Of a stretch of 64,000 nucleotides of DNA, positions 54,434-63,496 are shown in pieces. The translations under genes and the position numbers were made by a program. Location: the NCBI RefSeq assembly GCF_023806465.1, contig NZ_JAMSLS010000003.1:186001-250000 (forward strand). Reading direction: 5' to 3'. The notes below the pieces were generated by a model, which ran no database searches, was not told the origin of the DNA, and saw nothing but the letters and a program-made list of their open reading frames with translations. The stretch comes from Thermomicrobium sp. CFH 73360. GTDB taxonomy: Bacteria; Chloroflexota; Chloroflexia; Thermomicrobiales; Thermomicrobiaceae. Within the stretch, counting starts at the first letter, position 1. Each line of letters opens with the position of its first letter.

Positions 54434-55069
54434 TCACCCCCGTTCGGCGGAGCCGCGCAGACGCGCGGTGATGCCGACGAGTGCACTCAGAGCGGCGAGG
54501 ATGGCGAGGTAAAGGCCGCTGCCGAAACGCGTCTCGACCACGAATTGTCCAACGCGTCCTGTACCGAGCACGGGCGGTGTAAAGGGCTTAATCGCGCTTG
54601 AGAGTGCAGCGTGTGGATCGAGGTTATGGCCGAAGTACCAGAGCCAGTACTGGAGGTCAGCGACGAAGATCATTGGGAAGAGAACAACAAGCGTGGCGAG
54701 AAGTGCAGTCCACCGTCGCCGCAGTAGCCCAGCGAGAAGAGCGAGGAGTGCCAGAGCGGCGACGCCGTAGGGGGCGATGGCGCGCTCGAAGGTCGCTGCC
54801 TCTTCGAGCTTCATCATCCCGATGTAGTGATTGAGCCCGTTCACTTCTTGCACGTCACCAGCGAGCTTCGTGAGGTAGATCACGACACGGAGCCCGCCCG
54901 GGTATTGCGGGGCAAGCAGTGTCATGTGCCAGTACGGAAGCGCCAGTGAAGCTGCAAGCATGATGGCAGCGAGGAGAAAAGGAACGCGGTCACCGATGCG
55001 AGCGAGCACTGCGGCGAGTGGCCGCATGATGCCGGATCTGGTTGGTGTTCGGACAGCGGTGGTTGCCAT
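54434..55069 (-). CDS. Four-helix membrane protein of the nos cluster (NosB-like)
   Basis: A 211-residue protein with hydrophobic helices at about 29-47, 100-116, 121-140 and 184-202. Between the first two lies LNHYIGMMKLEEAATFERAI, and DLQYWLWYFGHNLDPHAAL sits after the third; His residues there could bind metal or heme. Clade II nos clusters typically carry a membrane protein (NosB) right after nosZ, and position and size fit; I infer but cannot prove identity. AAAGGA precedes the ATG at 55069. It lies 91 bases after nosZ and 4 bases before the NosD-NosF gene. Confidence 0.82.
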   Translation of the reverse strand: MATTAVRTPTRSGIMRPLAAVLARIGDRVPFLLAAIMLAASLALPYWHMTLLAPQYPGGLRVVIYLTKLAGDVQEVNGLNHYIGMMKLEEAATFERAIAPYGVAALALLALLAGLLRRRWTALLATLVVLFPMIFVADLQYWLWYFGHNLDPHAALSSAIKPFTPPVLGTGRVGQFVVETRFGSGLYLAILAALSALVGITARLRGSAERG

Positions 55070-55160
55070 GGTCACAATCCTTTCTCGACTCCGAAGGTAG
55101 CCAATTCTCGGGTCGAAGGGCCGGTGAGGAGATCTCCCCACTGGCCCTTCTGCTGCGGGA

Positions 55161-57188
55161 TCAGGTCGGCTTCACCAGGAAGTAGCCCATCATCTCGAGG
55201 TGCAGGGCGGAGCAGAATTCCGTGCAGTAGAACGGGAAGGTGCCTGGAATGTCCGCGACGAAGCGGATCGTCTGCGTTTCGCCCGGCTCGAGGCTCAAGT
55301 TGATGTTGTAGCCCCCGAGGGCGAAGCCGTGTGTTGCATCCTTGGCGCGCTCGATGTTGGTGAGGTGCCAGATGACCTCGTCGCCCTGCTCAACCTCGAT
55401 GAGATCCGGGCGAATCTGGCTGCGCAGCAGGACGGCCCAGATCTCCACGGTCTTGCCACGTCGCTCAATCCGCTCCTCACCGACCTTGAGGACAGCGTTG
55501 GGATCGACACTCTGGGTATGCGGGTTCCAACCCACCTCAGGATAAATCTCCCAAGCCTTGATCCGTTCGCGCTTGATGATCTGCGCGTAGTGTGGCTCGC
55601 CGATCCCGATCGGGCTGTCATAAAGCACGCGCATCGGTTGATTGGGTGCAATGGAGATCAGCTGTGCGTTCTGCGGCAGTAGTGGTCCAAGGCTGGCATA
55701 CCGGTCGACCGACCACTTGTTGTGCGCGACGAGGAAACGGCCGGCCGGCTTTGTAGTATCCCCCTCGGCAGCAGCCAGGTGGCCGATGTTGTACTGGACT
55801 GGCAGTTTCTCAACCAGCTTCCAACCGTCCTCGCGGTATGGCTTGCCGAGTGACCACTTGGCGACCGCACTATCCAGGAACAAGCTGGTGTAGGCGTAGC
55901 CCTGGTCGTCAAACTGGGTGTGCAAGGGACCCAGCCCCAGCTCGACCTGTGCCTCGACACACTGTTCAAATGGGAGTACTGGGATGCCATACTCATCGGT
56001 ATCCCAGTTGCCAGCCTGGATGGCCTGCTGGATCTTGGCAAAGCTGTACACGGTCACGTGCGGGTCGAGCTTCCCTGCCACAACAATGTAGTCCCCACCG
56101 GGTGTCACATCCACACCGTGCGGGCTCTTCGGCTCTGGGATCAGGAAGAGGACCCCCTCCTTTGCTGCGACATCCATGCGGATGACCTTGAAGCCGTTGA
56201 TGGTCTCATATTTGCCCGCTGCGATGAGTTCTTCGGCCTTCTTCCAATGGACGACATGGAGATAGTCCATATCGCGCTGGGTCGTGGCGATCTCCATTGC
56301 CGGTCGACCCTCTTGCAAACCAGGAATGGCGAGTTCGGTGTTGATCGAGTTCCAGAAAGCCCAGCCGTGAGATGGCCCCTTGCCCGCGTCGGCCAAGTCG
56401 TGCCAATACGGCGGTGTCTCAATGGCGAACGACTCCTCCGGGATGATGCGTCCTTTCTGGCGATCGAACTTCCAGAAGGTCAGGACGCCGCGATACTTCT
56501 CCTTGTACTCCGTGATCGGCGCGTAGACGCCGCCGAGCGGCACTGAGTACTGGTCAGCCTCGAGCACGTACTCGGTGTTGGGTGTCACGAAGCAGCCACC
56601 GTGCTCGTTGACCAGGAGGGGATTCTTGACGATTTGCTTGGTCTCGAAGTCGCGGAGGTCGATGACTGCGATGCGCCCATTGGCCTTATCGTTGATGAAC
56701 AGGAACTCGCCGTCATATTCGCCATTCGTCTCGCTCAAGGCTGGGTGGTGCGTATCGCCCCACAGGATCGGCTTGCCCTGAAAGTAGCCGCCCTCGAGGA
56801 CTTCGTTGGTGTAACCACCATAGCCATAGCCCTGCCACGGCTCGGGGCTGAAGACGGCGATGACCTTGAGAAGGCGCATCGACGGCAGACCATGAACTAA
56901 CACCTGGCCGCCGTGGCCGGTTGAGGAGAACATGACAAACTCGTCGTATTTGCCCGATGGCACGTAGGTCATCAGGGCTGCTGTGACATCTTCGGGCGTC
57001 AGCTGGCGCTGCTTGATGATCTCGTCAGCTGTGGCACCCAGCTTTGGTGTCTCCTCTTTGCGCTGTAGGACGCTGCAGCTCGCCAACAGCGCACCAGCGG
57101 AAAGTCCAGCCGCTGCACCCAGGAGCCCCCGCCGACTCACCTTTTGCTGACTGATCTGGAACGGTGGTCGCTCACGGTTCTCGGCCAT
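55161..57188 (-). CDS. nosZ: Nitrous-oxide reductase, clade II type
   Basis: A 675-residue copper enzyme reducing N2O to N2 outside the membrane. The CuA motif near the C-terminus is complete: Cys 655, Cys 659, His 663, Met 666 in CTEFCSALHLEMMGY. CuZ His candidates occur in GDTHHPAL, VNEHGGC, SPHGVDVTP, LGPLHTQF, AHNKWS and GEPHYAQ. The leader (residues 15-38) has twin arginines in VSRRGLLG and a lipobox-like LLASC, suggesting a Tat-exported, lipid-anchored protein; most clade II NosZ use Sec. Sequence order and nos gene order indicate clade II. AGGAGG lies 8 bases before the ATG. First gene of nosZ-nosB-like-nosDF-nosY-nosL. Confidence 0.96.
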   Translation of the reverse strand: MAENRERPPFQISQQKVSRRGLLGAAAGLSAGALLASCSVLQRKEETPKLGATADEIIKQRQLTPEDVTAALMTYVPSGKYDEFVMFSSTGHGGQVLVHGLPSMRLLKVIAVFSPEPWQGYGYGGYTNEVLEGGYFQGKPILWGDTHHPALSETNGEYDGEFLFINDKANGRIAVIDLRDFETKQIVKNPLLVNEHGGCFVTPNTEYVLEADQYSVPLGGVYAPITEYKEKYRGVLTFWKFDRQKGRIIPEESFAIETPPYWHDLADAGKGPSHGWAFWNSINTELAIPGLQEGRPAMEIATTQRDMDYLHVVHWKKAEELIAAGKYETINGFKVIRMDVAAKEGVLFLIPEPKSPHGVDVTPGGDYIVVAGKLDPHVTVYSFAKIQQAIQAGNWDTDEYGIPVLPFEQCVEAQVELGLGPLHTQFDDQGYAYTSLFLDSAVAKWSLGKPYREDGWKLVEKLPVQYNIGHLAAAEGDTTKPAGRFLVAHNKWSVDRYASLGPLLPQNAQLISIAPNQPMRVLYDSPIGIGEPHYAQIIKRERIKAWEIYPEVGWNPHTQSVDPNAVLKVGEERIERRGKTVEIWAVLLRSQIRPDLIEVEQGDEVIWHLTNIERAKDATHGFALGGYNINLSLEPGETQTIRFVADIPGTFPFYCTEFCSALHLEMMGYFLVKPT

Positions 57189-58040
57189 GATCCGTTCCTC
57201 CTTCTTGTCTCCTTGCGGGGCCTGCCCTATCCGTTGTCCTACTCGCAGTTTCTGTGCGAGCCGGCGTAGCGAACACGACCGATGGGGTAGTTTCGCGACT
57301 ATCCGCTGGGGTGGTTTGTCGACCTACCCGCACGGGTGGGGGTACGGGGATATCATCTCCTCCCCATATGGGGAGGCGCAGCACCCCCCTGTACTGGTAG
57401 GGAGTAGGGGGAACCTTTCCTGGTGTGGGGCGTGTGGACGAGAGCGCAACACGACTCGGTGGCAGCGGAGCAAGTGAGAACCTGGTCCGGAGATCTTGGC
57501 GTCATCCGGTGTGGTTCGGGGCACTCGCGGCGATGACGACAGCCAACAGTGGCGATCCTACGGTTCCGGGTAGAGAAGATCTTCACTTGCCGCTCCGATT
57601 GCCTGTCGCTCCCGCTTGTGGCAGGAACGGGAGAACGGGGAGTCGAAGCGGCGGCAGGGGATAGGGGCACTAAATGAGCGCGGATCCGGCATGAAGCCGA
57701 CGAAAGACGACTCTTGCTGAGTGGCGCTGCTACCAACCGGTGCGACCCGTCGTCGGAGACCTCCCGTGCGGTAATGGCTTTCAGGACAACTCAGTATGCG
57801 TGGGATGTTGCGATCTCTGTGCGCCAGAACGAGCCGCGAGTGCTTGGGAAAAGTACTTGTGCCGCGTGAGGGATCGGCACGCGAGCGTTCTGCCGGTTAG
57901 GGTGCCGTCGCGATGGGTGGGATGAGGCAGAGCGGACGTGTCGCTGGACTGCGGTAGGTGGATGTCGCCGCAAAAGGATCTGTTCTCGACGGTGGTGTAG
58001 GAGCTTCAAGTGTCGAGCAGAAGCTGTCACGCCGTCCGGT
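57189..58040. other. Control region upstream of nosZ
   Basis: About 850 bases with no supportable gene. Close to nosZ there are two palindromes, CCTCCCCATATGGGGAGG (57359-57376) and ACCCGCACGGGT (57326-57337), within a run of C-rich tracts. No FNR-type TTGAT-N4-ATCAA box was seen. Confidence 0.5.
57359..57376. promoter_or_regulatory. Perfect 18-base palindrome upstream of nosZ
   Basis: CCTCCCCATATGGGGAGG is fully self-complementary and lies 171 bases before the nosZ ATG. Its C-tract/AT-centre/G-tract form resembles CsoR-type copper operators, which would suit a copper enzyme; this is inference. Confidence 0.55.
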
Positions 58041-58856
58041 TTAGCCTGCTTCGCAGGCGATGCCGTCGCGGTCGGCATCGAGGCGGTGTGAGTCGGGTGG
58101 CAAGACGCGAAAGCGGCGGTAGGGGATGTCGCGGCAGTCAAGGTCCGGTGGTGGGGGTGGGAGGCAGATGTCTGGGTAGCTGGGATCGCAGTTGGATCGA
58201 GGAAAGGGAATTCGGTCGGGTGGTGCTGGTGCCGTGGGAGTGGCACTGGTGCAGGCGCCCCAGAGGCCGACCTGCGCGCGCTCGGCGTCGCGCTGTGCAA
58301 CGGCGAGCCGTTCGGCATGACGGAGATCAGGAGGGTACTGGCGTGCGATCGCAGCTCCTTGGCGGACAAGCTCCTCATTCACCAAGAGCCAAGATCCTGC
58401 CCGCTCGACCCAGACGTAACGGAGCAGTCGACCGTAACGATCGGTCTCGCTGACATCGCGTTCGAGGTAAACGGTCCTACCGGGTGGTGTGAGCTGGGCC
58501 AGCGCGGCGGTTGAAGCCTCGAAGAAACACTCGGCAGGCCGATCCTGATTTCCCCGCTCAGGGGCATCGATGCCGATAAGACGGACGATCGCTTCGCCGT
58601 GCGCAGTGCGGACGGTGAGCGTATCGCCGTCAATCACATTCACGACGAGCGCCGGTTCTGCTTGGACAGGAATCTCTGGAAGCGCAGAAGGTGTGGGCAA
58701 ATGCGCCGCCGGCGGTAGTGTGGTAACCGGTGGGTCAGGGGACACAATTGTTTCAGTGGGCTGGATGGGCGCACTGAACTGGTTTCCGTCAGAGGAGGGC
58801 GGAGCGACACAACCAACGGTGAGCAAGACGATGAGCAAGAGGAGCCAGCGGGTCAT
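58041..58856 (-). CDS. Secreted thermonuclease-like lipoprotein with excalibur domain
   Basis: A 271-residue lipoprotein (LLTVGC lipobox) with a Thr/Pro-rich linker, then a staphylococcal-nuclease domain. Motifs are VIDGDTLTV, RLIGIDAPE (catalytic Arg/Asp region) and DRYGRLLRYVWV. The C-terminal 40 residues, with CRDIPYRRF and LDADRDGIACE, form an excalibur calcium-binding module. It should cut extracellular DNA or RNA. The ATG at 58856 has TGGGAG 5 bases upstream and lies 2 bases after the nitroreductase gene, so it is cotranscribed with the F420 genes although no functional link is obvious. Confidence 0.92.
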   Translation of the reverse strand: MTRWLLLLIVLLTVGCVAPPSSDGNQFSAPIQPTETIVSPDPPVTTLPPAAHLPTPSALPEIPVQAEPALVVNVIDGDTLTVRTAHGEAIVRLIGIDAPERGNQDRPAECFFEASTAALAQLTPPGRTVYLERDVSETDRYGRLLRYVWVERAGSWLLVNEELVRQGAAIARQYPPDLRHAERLAVAQRDAERAQVGLWGACTSATPTAPAPPDRIPFPRSNCDPSYPDICLPPPPPDLDCRDIPYRRFRVLPPDSHRLDADRDGIACEAG

Positions 58857-58858
58857 CG

Positions 58859-59536
58859 TCACTCCCAGGCAACAATTAACGTTTCCAACGGTCTTCGTGG
58901 ACGCCGCTGGGGGTCGGCAGCAGCATAACCGACCGTGATGAGCGCCTGTGGTTCGAGATGGGACGGAAGATTGAGCGTCCGGCGAACGATATCCGGGCAG
59001 AAGAGTGGAGCGCACATCCAGCCGGTATCGAGACCGAGGCGATAGGCCATGAGGAGGGCGTTTTGCACGGCGGCGCCGAGACTCTGGATGGCCATTGTCC
59101 GCTCGGCGGCCTGACGGTCAGGATCGGGGTAACGATCGAGGTTGCTTGGGTCGAGGCAGACGAGGATGAGTACGGGGGCCTCAAGGAGACGTCGCTGTGA
59201 TCCGGCGAGCCGCCGTGCAATCGTCTCCTCGTCCTCGCCGTCCATCGCGAGGTGATGGCGCCAGGCGTCGGCCATGGCCTCAGCGAGTGCGCGCTTGCGT
59301 TCTGGGTGGGTAAGAACAACAAAGCGCCACGGCTGCGTACCGTGTGGCGAGGGAGCCCACGCGGCAGCTTCGAGGATTGTAGTGACGAGCTCGGGTGGTA
59401 CAGGGTCGGGACGCAGACGACGCACCGAGCGGCGCCCGCGGACAAGTTCTGGGAGGTCAAAAGGGCGAGCACCGGAGATTCCGGTGATATCCGGGAGAGG
59501 AGTGAGTGGTGGAGGGACAGGCGATGTCACTCGCAT
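58859..59536 (-). CDS. Nitroreductase-family protein, FbiB C-terminal-domain-like
   Basis: A 225-residue FMN-dependent nitroreductase-fold protein. RGRRSVRRLRPDPVP (about 33-47) and AAAWAPSPHGTQPWRFVVLT (about 57-76) are close to the C-terminal domain of the F420 enzyme FbiB, which reduces dehydro-F420-0. DTGWMCAPLFCPDIVRR near the C-terminus completes the fold. Lying downstream of cofD and cofC, it may be a stand-alone form of that reductase; other nitroreductases are the alternative. No gamma-glutamyl ligase domain is fused. GAGGAG lies 6 bases before the ATG. Confidence 0.88.
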   Translation of the reverse strand: MRVTSPVPPPLTPLPDITGISGARPFDLPELVRGRRSVRRLRPDPVPPELVTTILEAAAWAPSPHGTQPWRFVVLTHPERKRALAEAMADAWRHHLAMDGEDEETIARRLAGSQRRLLEAPVLILVCLDPSNLDRYPDPDRQAAERTMAIQSLGAAVQNALLMAYRLGLDTGWMCAPLFCPDIVRRTLNLPSHLEPQALITVGYAAADPQRRPRRPLETLIVAWE

Positions 59537-59546
59537 GGCGGGCTCC

Positions 59547-60503
59547 TCACGATGCCGGGGTTGCAGGACGGGTCGCAGGGACGGATGCAGGCGCCGGTAT
59601 CCAGCTGAGCGTGGTGATTGCGCCCCAGAGCAGGACAAAGCCGGCGAGCTGCCAGGCGTCGATGGTTGTGCCGAGCGTCAACCAGTTGACAACGATCGCC
59701 AGAGCGGGGAAAGCGAGCTCGGCGAGCGTCGCGTAAGAGGCGCGCGTTTGCCGAAGGCCGGCATAGTACACGAGCATGGCCAGGAGGCCGGGCACAAGGG
59801 CAAGGAGGAAGAGGCGCGGTGCCTCCTGGGCGAGCCCAACCGCCCAGGTACGAGCGAAGGTGCCCTCTAGGAGAGCGAGCACGGCCAGGAAAGGTAACGC
59901 AAGGAGAAAGCGGGCCGCGGCGAGCGTCGGGAAGGGAAGAGCACCAAGCATGTAGCGGCCGAGGACCGTGGCGCTGCCCCAGAGTGCTGCAGCAGCAAGG
60001 GCGAGCAGTGCGGTGAGGATCCGTTCTTGGGGGAGGAGCCAGATCGGCTCGAACGCGGCGCGGCCGAAGGAGACAAGATAAGCTCCGGCGAGTGCGACCA
60101 CAAAACAGGGCCAGTAGAGTCGAGGTAACCGTTCCCGCAGCAGGAAAGCGGCGAGAAGTACAGCGACGAGCGGCTGGACCTTTTGGAGCAGAATGACGGT
60201 GGTTGGGTTGCCGATACGGAAGGCGGTGGTGAACAGTACCGTAGCCAGGCCGGAAGCTCCCCAGGCGATAGCGACGAGTGCGAGCCAGGAGCGGAGAGAA
60301 AGCGCGGCGAAGGCACGACGCTGCCAGAGGAGGACCGGCAGTGCGTAAAGAGCCAAGAAGAGGTGCTCGGCGAGCACGATCGACGTTGCCGGGAGCGTCT
60401 CGGTGAGTGGCTTACGGATTGGCGCGTCGATAGCCCAGAGTGAAGCCCCCAATGCGACGACGAATACTCCCCACCGTGTCACAGTGGTTCGTCGGTTCGC
60501 CAC
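59547..60503 (-). CDS. EamA-family (DMT) transporter
   Basis: A 318-residue membrane protein with ten hydrophobic helices in two EamA repeats. The first begins [20 protein letters not shown]; the second [20 protein letters not shown]. Other features are [20 protein letters not shown] and [13 protein letters not shown]. Such transporters export or exchange amino acids, nucleotides or other metabolites; the substrate here is unknown. GTG at 60503 has AGGGGG upstream and overlaps cofC by 25 bases, so it is part of the F420 operon. Confidence 0.9.
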   Translation of the reverse strand: MANRRTTVTRWGVFVVALGASLWAIDAPIRKPLTETLPATSIVLAEHLFLALYALPVLLWQRRAFAALSLRSWLALVAIAWGASGLATVLFTTAFRIGNPTTVILLQKVQPLVAVLLAAFLLRERLPRLYWPCFVVALAGAYLVSFGRAAFEPIWLLPQERILTALLALAAAALWGSATVLGRYMLGALPFPTLAAARFLLALPFLAVLALLEGTFARTWAVGLAQEAPRLFLLALVPGLLAMLVYYAGLRQTRASYATLAELAFPALAIVVNWLTLGTTIDAWQLAGFVLLWGAITTLSWIPAPASVPATRPATPAS

Positions 60504-61108
60504 TTGTCCCCCTCTCCCCCCGTCACCAGACGAACATCGGCGAGGTCGTCCGGCGTGTCGAGGTCGAACGCGAGCGGCAAAGCCCATAGCTCCCGAAGGG
60601 TACACCGAGCGCGGGCTGCTGCGAGGCGGTGGTGACGGCGACTCTCCGAGCCGAAAGCCGGCGCGATGACATTTGGGGGCGCGAGGGCAAGCAGGTTCGT
60701 ACCAGTGCCGCGCCGATCGGGCGCGAGTACGATACCGCGCGGTTCGAGGAGGGCGAGCGCAGTCTGCACATGCTGGGCGGCAAGGAGGGGAAGATCCCCG
60801 AGGACAACCAACAGTGCTGCATAGCCCGCATGCAGCGCAACGCTCTGTGCGGAACAAACCGCGCGGTTGAGCCCTGGCTGGGCTTGGAGCAGGGGGCGTG
60901 CTCCCCACCTGGCAACTGCGGAGGCGACTTGGGCATCAGGTGTCACGACGAGCACCTCTGCGACCTCGGGAACGCTCCGGAGCACCTCGATGGTCCGCCG
61001 CGCCAGCTTCAAGACCAGCGACTGCCGCTTCGTGGGATTGAGGGCTGGGGCGAGACGGCTCTTGGCATGCTCGAGCTGCTGGATAGGGATCACTGCGAGC
61101 GTGCGCAT
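60479..61108 (-). CDS. cofC: 2-phospho-L-lactate (or PEP) guanylyltransferase CofC
   Basis: A 209-residue nucleotidyltransferase of F420 synthesis, activating 2-phospholactate or phosphoenolpyruvate with GTP. Seen are [20 protein letters not shown] (5-24), [35 protein letters not shown] (metal-binding Asp) and [18 protein letters not shown]. The ATG overlaps the cofD stop by one base (TAATG), a coupled pair. Confidence 0.94.
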   Translation of the reverse strand: MRTLAVIPIQQLEHAKSRLAPALNPTKRQSLVLKLARRTIEVLRSVPEVAEVLVVTPDAQVASAVARWGARPLLQAQPGLNRAVCSAQSVALHAGYAALLVVLGDLPLLAAQHVQTALALLEPRGIVLAPDRRGTGTNLLALAPPNVIAPAFGSESRRHHRLAAARARCTLRELWALPLAFDLDTPDDLADVRLVTGGEGDKWRTDEPL

Positions 61109-62061
61109 TAGCGGCTGGCTCCACGGAGGTCGAGGGCAAAAGCCAGTGTCTCGCGAGCAAGGCGAGCGCGATCGGCCTCGTCGCGCATGATCGTATCGGT
61201 GACGAACGGACGGATACCAAGTTCAGCGATTGCAGGAGCGAGCTGAGTATCGGCCTGGTCGATAACTAAACCGTCGAGGAAGTCCTGGTAGAGACGGGCG
61301 ATACCGAGCGGTGACACCTCGTGACCAAGACTGGCCAACATGCGATCGGCGGGCCCTTTGAGGGCACGACCGGCGACGATCGGGCTGACCGCGACAACAG
61401 GAGCGGCCAGTTGTTGCAGCAGCTGACGCATGCCAGGGAGGGACAGAATCGGACCGAGGCTCACGATCGGGTTCGACGGGGCGAGGATGACGGCATTGGC
61501 ATGCAGGAGTGCTTGCTCGACTTCGGGAGAGGGGTGGGCCTGCATGATTCCCTCGAAACGAACGGCAAGGACTGTGTCCTGCTGGCGGCGCCGAACAAAG
61601 TATTCCTGGAACGGCAGAGGGCCATGGGGCGTTTCGACGATGGTGCGGACTGGTTCATCGCACATAGGGAGGATCCGTGCGGTGACGCCAAGCGCAGCGG
61701 CGAGTTCAGCGGTGACCTCGGTGAGGCGGGCACCCTGCCGGAGGCGTTCGGTGCGGAGAATGTGTGTCGCAAGGTCGCGATCGCCGAGCCAGAACCAGGT
61801 CGGGCGACCGTATCGGCCGAGCATACCGAGTGTGTGGGCGGTGTCGCCAAGAATACCCCATCCGGTCACTGGATTTGCGATGCCAGCAAGCGTGTAAAGA
61901 ACCGTATCCAGGTCGGGCGAAATGGTGAGACCGTAGAGTTCGAAGTCGTCGGCGGTGTTGACAACGACGCAGAGCCGGTCGCCGAGTCCGAGGAGAGCGA
62001 GGCCGTGGGCGAGCTTGGCCCCGCCGACGCCGCCGGCAAGAACAACAACGAAGGCGGTCAT
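61108..62061 (-). CDS. cofD: 2-phospho-L-lactate transferase CofD (FbiA)
   Basis: A 317-residue enzyme joining the phospholactyl (or enolpyruvyl) group to the deazaflavin Fo. Family marks: [17 protein letters not shown] (5-21), [20 protein letters not shown] (34-53), [34 protein letters not shown] and [20 protein letters not shown] at 62061 (AGGA 7 bases upstream, conserved block just after) is preferred over ATG at 62094, which lacks a site. First gene of cofD-cofC-eamA-nitroreductase-nuclease; Fo synthase and the glutamyl ligase are not in the window. Confidence 0.95.
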   Translation of the reverse strand: MTAFVVVLAGGVGGAKLAHGLALLGLGDRLCVVVNTADDFELYGLTISPDLDTVLYTLAGIANPVTGWGILGDTAHTLGMLGRYGRPTWFWLGDRDLATHILRTERLRQGARLTEVTAELAAALGVTARILPMCDEPVRTIVETPHGPLPFQEYFVRRRQQDTVLAVRFEGIMQAHPSPEVEQALLHANAVILAPSNPIVSLGPILSLPGMRQLLQQLAAPVVAVSPIVAGRALKGPADRMLASLGHEVSPLGIARLYQDFLDGLVIDQADTQLAPAIAELGIRPFVTDTIMRDEADRARLARETLAFALDLRGASR

Positions 62062-62591
62062 CCCGGATTCCTGGGTCAAGAGGTGCTCCTCCATGTTTGT
62101 GTCTTCGCCGTGTGCCTGCCTGGAACCGCACGTGTTTCTGCGGTTCTCGCGGGCGCTGTAACGGATGCTACCGGGTAACGAGGGTGGACGACAATGGGTG
62201 CACGTGTTCGATGGTAGTGTGGCTCCAACAGAAGCGCAGCGATGTGCACGGGAGCACTGTCTTGCGCGACAGCTTGTGGGGACTGACGACGGCAGAGGAT
62301 TGGTAGCTGCACTGCCCTCTCAAGACAACGCGGGTTGCTTCTCAGCGCGAGTTCTTTCCTCTTCCAATTCGAAATTGGGCTCTGGCAAAGAACGGATGAG
62401 ACGGCAGATGACAAGAGAGCTCAGACGCGAACGAGGGTCTCTGAAAGAAGCTGAAGCGGCAGTCCGTGGTTGGGTGGGCGCGGCGGCGCGAGAAGATTGC
62501 GACGGGAGCCTATCGGATCGCAGTTGACGGTGTGATGCAACACTGGGAAAATAGTGCTATATCCAAAATCCTCCACCGAGGAGGTACCACG
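62062..62591. other. Divergent intergenic region
   Basis: About 530 bases without a supportable gene, between the F420 operon (leftward) and a small zinc-binding protein (rightward). Confidence 0.4.
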
Positions 62592-62849
62592 ATGGACGCT
62601 CGCCAGGTCGAGCGGGTGCTCGCCCATCTTTGCAGCAAGGGGCTTTTTGGCGACGTTCGGCAGTGGTGCGAATCGCGCTACGACTGCGTGTACGTCGTGA
62701 CCTGTCCGGACTGTGGCTGCTGCTTCGTCTTGAGCGAGGCTGAGTTTCAGGAACTTGTGGAACGGAGCACCGCACTGCAGGTGTGCGGCGTTCCACCGGA
62801 TCGGCTCGAGGTACGCGAGCCTTATCCGCTACCACCGTTTGCCCGCTGA
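62592..62849 (+). CDS. Small protein with a cysteine-rich zinc motif
   Basis: An 85-residue protein with GAGGAGG 7 bases before the ATG. The first half is helical (MDARQVERVLAHLCSKGLFG); the centre has VTCPDCGCCFVLS, a likely zinc-ribbon or redox Cys cluster, with more Cys at about 17, 32 and 64. No family is recognised. The 3' end overlaps the convergent unknown gene by 28 bases. Confidence 0.72.
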   Translation: MDARQVERVLAHLCSKGLFGDVRQWCESRYDCVYVVTCPDCGCCFVLSEAEFQELVERSTALQVCGVPPDRLEVREPYPLPPFAR

Positions 62850-63493
62850 GAGGGTGCTGGTCCGCTGCCGTTCTCCTCTGTCGATATTCCTTGGAGGCCC
62901 TCGGCGGCCTGCAAAAGCGCAGCGATCGCGGCCTCGGCAATGGCGGCGGCAAGCCGTTCCGGAGGGCCATCAACCACAACGATACGGCGTGCCGAGGTCC
63001 GGCCGCGGTAGGTAGGGACGTTCATTGGGTGACAGATCACCGCAGTGAAGGGGGAAGGGTCGAGCCGGCGTCGGAGGGCCTCGAGTTCGGGAACGTTCGG
63101 GAGGAGATCGACGAGTATGGTGTGCAAGTGTGGACGTGTGAGCTGCCCGACCCAGTACGCGAGGTTTTCGTCGACGCCCAGCTCAACCAGCGCGAGGTCG
63201 GCGGTGGCGAGGGTGCGGCCGAGCCACTCGACGAGATCGGCGCCGATGCGATGCTCGACGGTGTGGTAGCGGAGCTCGGGCCAGGCAGTAGCCAGCTCGC
63301 GGAGGGCGGCTGCCCCGCGGCGACGCAGCGCCTGAACAGTCAGAGGATTCCCGCGTTCCTCCAGGAAGACAGCCTCCTGATCATGCAGGGCGAGAAAGCG
63401 GCCGAGGAGGCGGAAAACCTGAGCGGGTGGGTGTTCCTCAACGGCGACGAGTGAACGGACGAAGAGAACCCAGCGGAGACGGGGGAACGTCAC
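62822..63493 (-). CDS. Unknown protein next to a glucosidase gene
   Basis: A 223-residue protein not recognised. The N-terminal half is helical (FRLLGRFLALHDQEAVFLEE, ALRRRGAAALRELATAWPEL); the second half is alpha/beta (LALVELGVDENLAYWVGQLT, HTILVDLLPNVPELEALRRR, FTAVICHPMNVPTYRG). GTG at 63493 has GGAGG 6 bases upstream; a TTG one codon earlier is also possible. It starts 4 bases after the glucosidase stop, so the two are cotranscribed. A role in polysaccharide metabolism is only a guess from position. Confidence 0.7.
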   Translation of the reverse strand: MTFPRLRWVLFVRSLVAVEEHPPAQVFRLLGRFLALHDQEAVFLEERGNPLTVQALRRRGAAALRELATAWPELRYHTVEHRIGADLVEWLGRTLATADLALVELGVDENLAYWVGQLTRPHLHTILVDLLPNVPELEALRRRLDPSPFTAVICHPMNVPTYRGRTSARRIVVVDGPPERLAAAIAEAAIAALLQAAEGLQGISTEENGSGPAPSQRANGGSG

Positions 63494-63496
63494 CAA

